NCBI GenBank assembly: GCA_029207755.1
Contig: JARCOQ010000096.1
Coordinates: forward strand, 62,001 to 126,000
Direction: 5' to 3'
Source: Chamaea fasciata
Taxonomy: Eukaryota > Chordata > Aves > Passeriformes > Sylviidae
Length of the DNA stretch: 64,000 nt
Part shown: positions 58,818 through 64,000 of the stretch, in pieces
Layout: each line of letters begins with the position of its first letter
How positions within the stretch are numbered: position 1 is the first letter of the stretch
The notes under the pieces: model-generated
What the model was told of the DNA's origin: nothing
Database searches by the model: none
Seen by the model: only the letters and a program-made list of their open reading frames with translations
Program-made: the position numbers and the translations under genes

Positions 58818-58984
58818 TTAACTTCAGAATTGGACTTATGATCCTTGACTGTTCTTTGCAAATAAGAATATTCTGTGCATCTGTTCATCCTGAGACTATC
58901 TGGTGGGCATTTCTCCTTGTGCACCAAACTCGAGTAAGAGAACCTTTGGGTTACCCCCATTATTTCAGTGTTCTGGGGTGTTAC

Positions 58985-59640
58985 AGCCCCGCAGGCTCAT
59001 TACGGCCTCTTGTTTCCATGAGGCCCTGCTGTGTCACACTGGCCCGCAGTGCCATGAGGATCGGGAGTGTCACACAGCTTTGTGCCATTTGTCCTTGCTG
59101 CCCCTCCCATCCCACTGCCCCACAAGCAGCCCCGAGCCACCCGGGAGGGACAGGCCCTGCTGTGCCAGGCCTGGGCTCAGGGCTTGGCCTTTCTGCTGCC
59201 TCCAACCAGCCCAGGCCTTGCTCAGCATTGCAGTTCCCTGCTCACAGCCTGCGGCTCCCTGCAATCCTGGCCTCAAGGATCTGCTCTCAGCAGTCCCTGG
59301 GGAGCCTTTGGCACTCCCTGCCCTCAGTGGGGCCCAGGGATGCTCCAAGGGACTTGGAGTTTTGCTTCTGCCTCCTTGAGCAGCTTCTTCAACCCTCTCT
59401 CCATGCCTAAGCGTCCTGGACTCAGCCCCAAATCCAGTGTGGGGCTCATGAAAATACAGAATACCTTCACGAGCGCTTTCTCTCTCTTCAGTTGTCTTCA
59501 AGTCTCCAGGGCTTGTGCAGCTGCTTGGAGTCAGTTTGGAGTTCTGTTGAGGGAGATTTCAAAGTGCATCTCATGATTTTGGTTTTTTTTTTTTTTTTTC
59601 TTTTAAATCAAGGGCACAGTTTTAATATTTCAGTTCATTG
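58985..59640 (+). repeat. Minisatellite remnant plus dispersed GC-rich unit (copy B)
   Basis: Two ~37-bp minisatellite units (58990-59075) followed by the dispersed unit, then a T-rich run at 59580-59602. Closest to copies C and D in the 59390-59640 portion. Confidence 0.7.
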
Positions 59641-59799
59641 AAGAAGTGACAGAAGCATTTCCCAAGTGATCTTAATTTGAATGTCTCCTTAGGAGGTCTG
59701 GGCATGGTGAAGAATGAGCCCCTTGCAGGCTGACCTTGTTTGGACAACCTGCTCCTCACCCCAACCTCACCATATCTAACCTCACCCACCAAGGACTGA

Positions 59800-59960
59800 C
59801 ATCACAAAATATAGAAAAAAATATGTTTTTAAAAAAATAAAATGTAATTATTTTTAAAATATAATTATATTTTCCAGATTTATAATGTTATTACTGTTCT
59901 TTCCATACCTAATTTTATATTTACATTGAAAAAGGTATACATGTTTAGCAACTAAAAAAA
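59800..59960. repeat. AT-rich block (copy B)
   Basis: Low-complexity AT-rich DNA equivalent to the blocks in segments A, C and D. Confidence 0.65.
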
Positions 59961-60294
59961 TATTGGTCATTTGTTCTAAGTAACACAATTCCCTTCATTA
60001 ATTCATTGACCTCTATTGTCTATTGATTTGTCCCTTCTTATGCTAATTAGTCCTGTTTTTAGTCCTTTTGTAATCGTATTCATCATTTTCTCAGACAGGG
60101 TAAAAGGGGCTACTTTGGGGTCCACGGAGACGTTTCTGGGGCACATTTGGGGATGTTTTGGAGCTGGGGAAGGAATTTCTAGAGAACTTAAGGGTCTGGA
60201 GGACACTTGGGGGAGCCGCGTGGGCCCTTGGCGGGGCACTAAAGGATTCTGTCGGATAATTCGGGGTCCGGGCGGGCACTTGGGGGCCCTGAGG

Positions 60295-60665
60295 GGACTC
60301 TCTGGGGCGCGGGGGATGATGGGAGTTGTAGGCGCGGGTAGAACACGGTGTAACGGGGCCGCGGAGCATCACGGGAGTTCGAGGCGCGGCTCCAATGGCT
60401 GTCGGTGGGGCGCGGGGCATGACGGGAGATGGAGTCACGGCTGGAATAGGGCTCTGTGTGCGCCGCGGAGCATGCTGGGAGCTGTAGTCCCGGAAGTGGC
60501 TCGAACGGGGCGTTTGGGGTCCGGGAAGGCGCTTGGGGGACACTTTTGTGTCCGAGCCGGGACTTGAGGTCCTCGGGGGAACGTGTGCGGTTCGGGAGCA
60601 CTTGGGGGGAGCTTGGGGAGCTGTAACCGGGCTCTTGAGGCCACGGGGCATGGCAGGAATTTTAG
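60295..60665 (-). repeat. GC-rich ACTACA-TCCCA-ATGC motif array (copy B)
   Basis: Minus-strand array, the inverted counterpart of 15127-15500. The unit at 60470-60488 fits ACTACAnnTCCCAnnnTGC exactly. Confidence 0.6.
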
Positions 60666-60859
60666 GCGCATATCCGTGTTATGAGGGGCTCCGAGGCCGG
60701 GGGGATGATTGGAGATGAATTCCCTGAAGTCGCTCCAACGGGAATCGGTTTGGTTGGAGCATTCAGGGGATCCAGGGATGCTTTTGGTGGGGGGAGGGGG
60801 TGCTAAATGTACGCTGAGGGAACAGTTAGGGATCCTGGAGGGTCTGGGGGACAATTGTT

Positions 60860-61942
60860 CACTTCAACGTGTTTCTTTGCTCGTGAAACATACGTATTGT
60901 ATTTAAAACTTAATATTCCATAGGCGTAGCTTCCATAGGCATAGATATCAATAGGTCTAAGTTTAAAAGCAAATATTCCATGTAACAGAATGATGTTCTC
61001 TACTGTTAAAAGCAAATTAACCAAAACAAACAAAAAAGAGAGTGTTAACAATTGGTGAGAAAAGAACAGAAAAGGCTGTTGTGCCACTGTAAACTTTGAC
61101 TCTGAGTCTACATTTCAAATAACAAAAGTGACCCATCTGAAGGAGGATTTCTTCTCAGGAGAAATGTCTTTCTTCAAGTTTTCTTTGTTGCAAGGAGCTG
61201 CCTCTGTGGCAGGAGCCCAGCCCAGCTCAGCAGCACAGACACAGCACAAGGACTTTAATGACTCTCCCGTGGATTTGGTGTTTACATTCAACTCTGTCCC
61301 TGAGAGAGTGTACAAAAAACTTCTCAAGAACTCAGTTAAATTGAAACACTGAAGTTTCTTGAATTTTAATGGGACCCACAGAGAGACCAAATGGAGAAAG
61401 TGTCCCCAGGTTCCATCACTGCAGGCAGTGATGACAGGTGGGGACAAACAAGGCAAAGGTGTCTGTGATGCTGAGCAAACCTGCATGTGTTTCAGGAATG
61501 CAAAGGGCCAAGGCCCGAGCCCCAGCCCCTGCCAAGGCACATCCTGTCCCTCCCTCAGTGCTCAGGGCTCTTCCCGGCCCACTGGGATGTGGGGATGTGC
61601 AATGCCAAGGGCAGCAGCATGGGGCGGCCCCTGCCAGGCTGCTGAGCAGGGACAAGGAGGCAATGAGGCCCCAGGCCTGCAAGGGTCACTTGTCTCCTCC
61701 TCATGGCTCAGGCCCAGGCCCAGCAGCCATGGCCAAAGTGCTGCAGGAGTTGGCTCTGTCAGGGCCTTGCAGCTGCTGCCCATCCCTGTGCCCTGTGCAG
61801 CCCAGGCTGTGCTACGGTGTCCGTGCCCTGCGCCTCTGTCCCTGCAGGCTGTCGTCATCCCCCGGCTGCCCCACCTGGCTGGGCCCTTCCTTTGCTGACA
61901 GCTCTGCGTCCTGCCTGCCTCTGCCTGGCCACACAGAGCCTT
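60860..61942. repeat. Outer part of the inverted arm in segment B
   Basis: Reverse complement of about 13838-14940. Includes an AT-rich 60880-61100 part and the dispersed unit at 61120-61560. No gene recognised; long frames such as 61438-62109 have no domain. Confidence 0.75.
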
Positions 61943-62235
61943 GGGCTGCTCCAGACTCCTTCGGGGGGACGTGTTGCACCACAGCCCTGCCCTGGGACGG
62001 AAATTCCTTCGTTTTTGTTCCCAGTCTGGGCTCCCCCAGGTGCCCTTGGCATTATTTTTTCCTTTCTCTGGCTGTTCTCTATGATGTCAAAAGGATCCAC
62101 CATCTCTGAAACCACCCTTCAAGCACTCCCAGGGCTCTCATCCCCTGTCCCCAGACTCCACTCCAATGAGCACTGAGCTCCTTTGTCCCTAGATTGTGGC
62201 CTTGTGCTTGATGCCATGGGCACCTGGACAAGAAC
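61943..62235. other. Unrecognised DNA between inverted arm and satellite
   Basis: Nothing recognised; homology with segment C ends at 61942. Confidence 0.35.
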
Positions 62236-62239
62236 GGTT

Positions 62240-63110
62240 CTTTTCTATAGAAAGGAAACCCAGGGTTTTGAAGGCAGATGAGAGGCACTCACCTGAGGCC
62301 AAAGCAAACCAGACCTGTCTGTCCTTGCAGTTTTGTCTGAAAGGAGCCCTTGATTATATGTGGAGTTTTGGAGGTGGGATTCCATTTCAGCTATTGGTGC
62401 CAGGACTGGAATGACAGTTCTTCTAAACAAAAAGGAATGGACAGAGCCCCAGTGTTTCAAAGGCTGATTAGATGCAGCCCCAAAGAAGCCAACACCAGCA
62501 AGACCTGTTTGTCATGGAAGCTTTTGTCTGGTAGCAATCCTTGGATAGATGGAGTTCAGGAGGCCAAATCCCAGCTTTGTCCATGGATGTCAGGACAGGA
62601 AGGGCAGTTCTTTTCCACAGGAAAGAAAGTAGGGAGCCCCAGTGTTTCAAAGGCAGGTGAGAGCTGTGCCTCAGGAAGCCAAGGGAACCCAGACTGTCCT
62701 TGCAGCTTTTGTCTGGGAGCTATCCTTGGATAGAAGGAGTTTTGGAGGCAGGTTCCCAGTTTTGGCCATGGACATCTGGACTTGAAAGATGGGTTGTTTT
62801 TTGGGTTTTTTTCCATAGAAAGAAAAGCACAGCCCTCCAGTGTTTTGAAGGCAGATAAGAGATGGCCCCTAAGAGGCCAAGGCCAGCCAGAGCTGTCTGT
62901 CCTGGCAGGTTTCATATGGGAGCAATCTTTGGATATAATTGAATTCAGGGGAAAAATCCCAGTTTTGGCCATCAAGCCTTGGAGGAGGACATTTCTTTCC
63001 TACAGGCAGGAATGCACAGAACTCCAGGGTTTCAGGGGTAGATGAGAAGCAGCCCTCAACATGTCAAGGTCAGCTGGACCAGTCAGACCAGAGGCCAAGC
63101 CAGCCAGTCC
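62240..63110 (+). repeat. ~190-bp satellite, about 4.7 tandem copies
   Basis: The CCAG(T/G)GTTT(C/T)(A/G)AAGG landmark recurs near 62257, 62446, 62638, 62834 and 63022, spacings of 188-196 bp. Each unit also holds an A/G-rich GGAA(A/G)G stretch, an AGCCAG or AACCAG motif, CTGTCCTTGCAG or CTGTCCTGGCAG, and TTGGATA. Copies are clearly diverged from each other. Confidence 0.85.
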
Positions 63111-63114
63111 TGTT

Positions 63115-63185
63115 CCAAGTTCTTGGATCCTTGGGGCCCTGCAGCATCACAATTGCCCCTTGGTTCCATGAGGTTCTGTACTGTA
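63115..63185 (+). repeat. ~37-bp minisatellite remnant
   Basis: One to two units (GGGGCCCTGCAGCATCACAA, CCCTTGGTTCCATGAGG). Confidence 0.65.
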
Positions 63186-63201
63186 CACAGATTCTCCATG
63201 G

Positions 63202-63655
63202 TGTGGGAGGATGGATTGTAAAGAGAATAGGGATAGTGCTGAAGGCAATCTTGCCCCTGATCAATTGCAGCGGTACCATCTCCCAGGAGTGGGAACAGCC
63301 TTGCCCTTAATAGATCCCAGCTACATCCAGTGAGAATGAGTGTTATAAAACAGTGGGTTAGCTGGTTGAGAATCAGTTGGAGGCTGTGCTGTGAGGAAGA
63401 AGGGTCTAGCAGGTGTTTGATGGACAGAAAGGGTCAGGTGATCATGCAAAAGGCAGGAAAGAGTAATCCAGTGCTGAAGAAGGAAGCGAGGAGGAAGAGA
63501 GTAGGAAGAGAGAAGGAGTCAGAAAGCTGCATGGAGCTGTCCGTGGGTAGGCTACAGAGAGAAAGGTATGAGAGTTTTTAGATAATGAGGGACTGACACA
63601 GGCATCAGTTGTGACTCCACTGTCAACTGGTGCCCCCTATGAGGACTGGGTGACA
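63202..63655 (+). repeat. Candidate 5' LTR of an endogenous retrovirus at the right edge
   Basis: It runs from a TGTGGGAGG (or TGTAAAGAG at 63217) start to a GGTGACA end, with a TATAAAA box at 63344-63350. A tRNA-Trp-like primer site follows five bases beyond the end. The left boundary is uncertain by about 15 bp. No polyadenylation signal was clear. Confidence 0.6.
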
Positions 63656-63660
63656 ATGAG

Positions 63661-63678
63661 TGGTGACCCTGATGTGAT
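63661..63678 (+). other. Primer-binding site resembling the tRNA-Trp type
   Basis: TGGTGACCCTGATGTGAT differs at two positions (T for C) from the complement of the tRNA-Trp 3' end, the primer used by avian leukosis-sarcoma type viruses. Its position right after a TG...CA element supports a retroviral leader. Confidence 0.6.
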
Positions 63679-64000
63679 CCTGGCAGACGACTACAGACCT
63701 AAGAGCAGTAAGATGGTGGAGCCCAGCTGAGCTGAGCCAGGCTGATCAAGAGCCTGACCAGCAGAGCAGGCGAACCTGAGAACCTGAGAGCAAAACAGGC
63801 AGACCTGAGAGCCTAAAAGTCCAGACGAGTTGCAGCCAGGAGGACCTGAGAGCGTAAAAGCAATGTAGGCAGCCCTGAGAGCCTGAGAGTCTTGGTGACA
63901 TACGAGACACCGACCCCAAGGTACGGCCGCAATTTGCGGATCCTGGGGCGGCACGTGCCAGTGTTGGTGGCAGCACAGCGTAGCTGGAAGCAGGGGCAGA
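63679..64000 (+). mobile_element. Retroviral 5' leader, cut by the right window edge
   Basis: Follows the LTR and primer site. Contains four imperfect copies of GGCAGACCTGAGAGCCTAAAAG at about 63769-63890, 30-40 bp apart. No gag start could be fixed before the edge, so coding content lies outside the window. Confidence 0.5.

Larger units (their letters stand above)
50971..60860 (+). repeat. Direct segmental duplication, copy B (~9.9 kb)
   Basis: Copy of 27927-37800. From about 57390 rightward it is at the same time the inverted partner of segment C (13838-18390), so B joins the direct and the inverted duplications. The inverted homology continues past 60860 to about 61942. Confidence 0.92.

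Overview
This is eukaryotic, almost certainly avian and most likely passerine, DNA. The signs are several CR1 LINEs with typical avian 3' ends, endogenous retrovirus pieces, GT/AG-spliced genes, and members of three families known to be expanded in passerine birds: PIM-like kinases, MROH (maestro heat-like) proteins and gamma-c/OR14-type olfactory receptors. Nothing in it looks bacterial. No CRISPR array, operon or phage was seen. Most of the window is a mosaic of segmental duplications, minisatellites, satellites and transposable elements.

Layout. 0.2-2.4 kb: the 5' seven exons of an MROH-family gene on the minus strand, running off the left edge. 2.4-6.9 kb: mostly unrecognised DNA with one old CR1 fragment. 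7.0-9.7 kb: a gag-only endogenous retrovirus on the minus strand with one LTR and a primer-binding-site-like sequence. 9.7-13.5 kb: clusters of a ~37-bp minisatellite, a ~190-bp satellite and a CR1 tail. 13.8-18.5 kb: segment C, an inverted copy of material at 57.4-61.9 kb, with a tRNA-Ile-like sequence, a GC-rich motif array and a CR1. 18.7-22.9 kb: segment X, ending in an intact olfactory receptor gene. 23.8-25.5 kb: another CR1. 26.0-27.9 kb: truncated segment D. 27.9-37.8 kb: segment A, with PIM-like kinase copy A (a nonsense codon in exon 4), a CR1, a tRNA-like copy and the motif array. 38-40.9 kb: tandem repeats and an olfactory receptor fragment. 40.9-45.6 kb: segment Y, a direct copy of X with an extra solo LTR; its receptor carries one nonsense codon. 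46-50.9 kb: accessory DNA with a perfect 51-bp VNTR. 51.0-60.9 kb: segment B, a direct copy of A, with PIM-like copy B intact. 60.9-63.2 kb: the end of the inverted arm and a ~190-bp satellite. 63.2-64 kb: the 5' LTR, primer-binding site and leader of a second endogenous retrovirus, cut by the right edge.

The genes do not form a pathway. What unites them is birth and death by duplication. In both paralogous pairs, PIM A/B and OR X/Y, one copy is open and the other carries a premature TGA where its sister has a Trp codon. The most distinctive gene-level signal is an in-frame GGGGCC/CCCCGG hexanucleotide repeat encoding Arg-Pro in exon 1 of both PIM-like genes, at different lengths. I did not find a convincing wholly new biological system. 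All similarities were judged by eye, without database searches.
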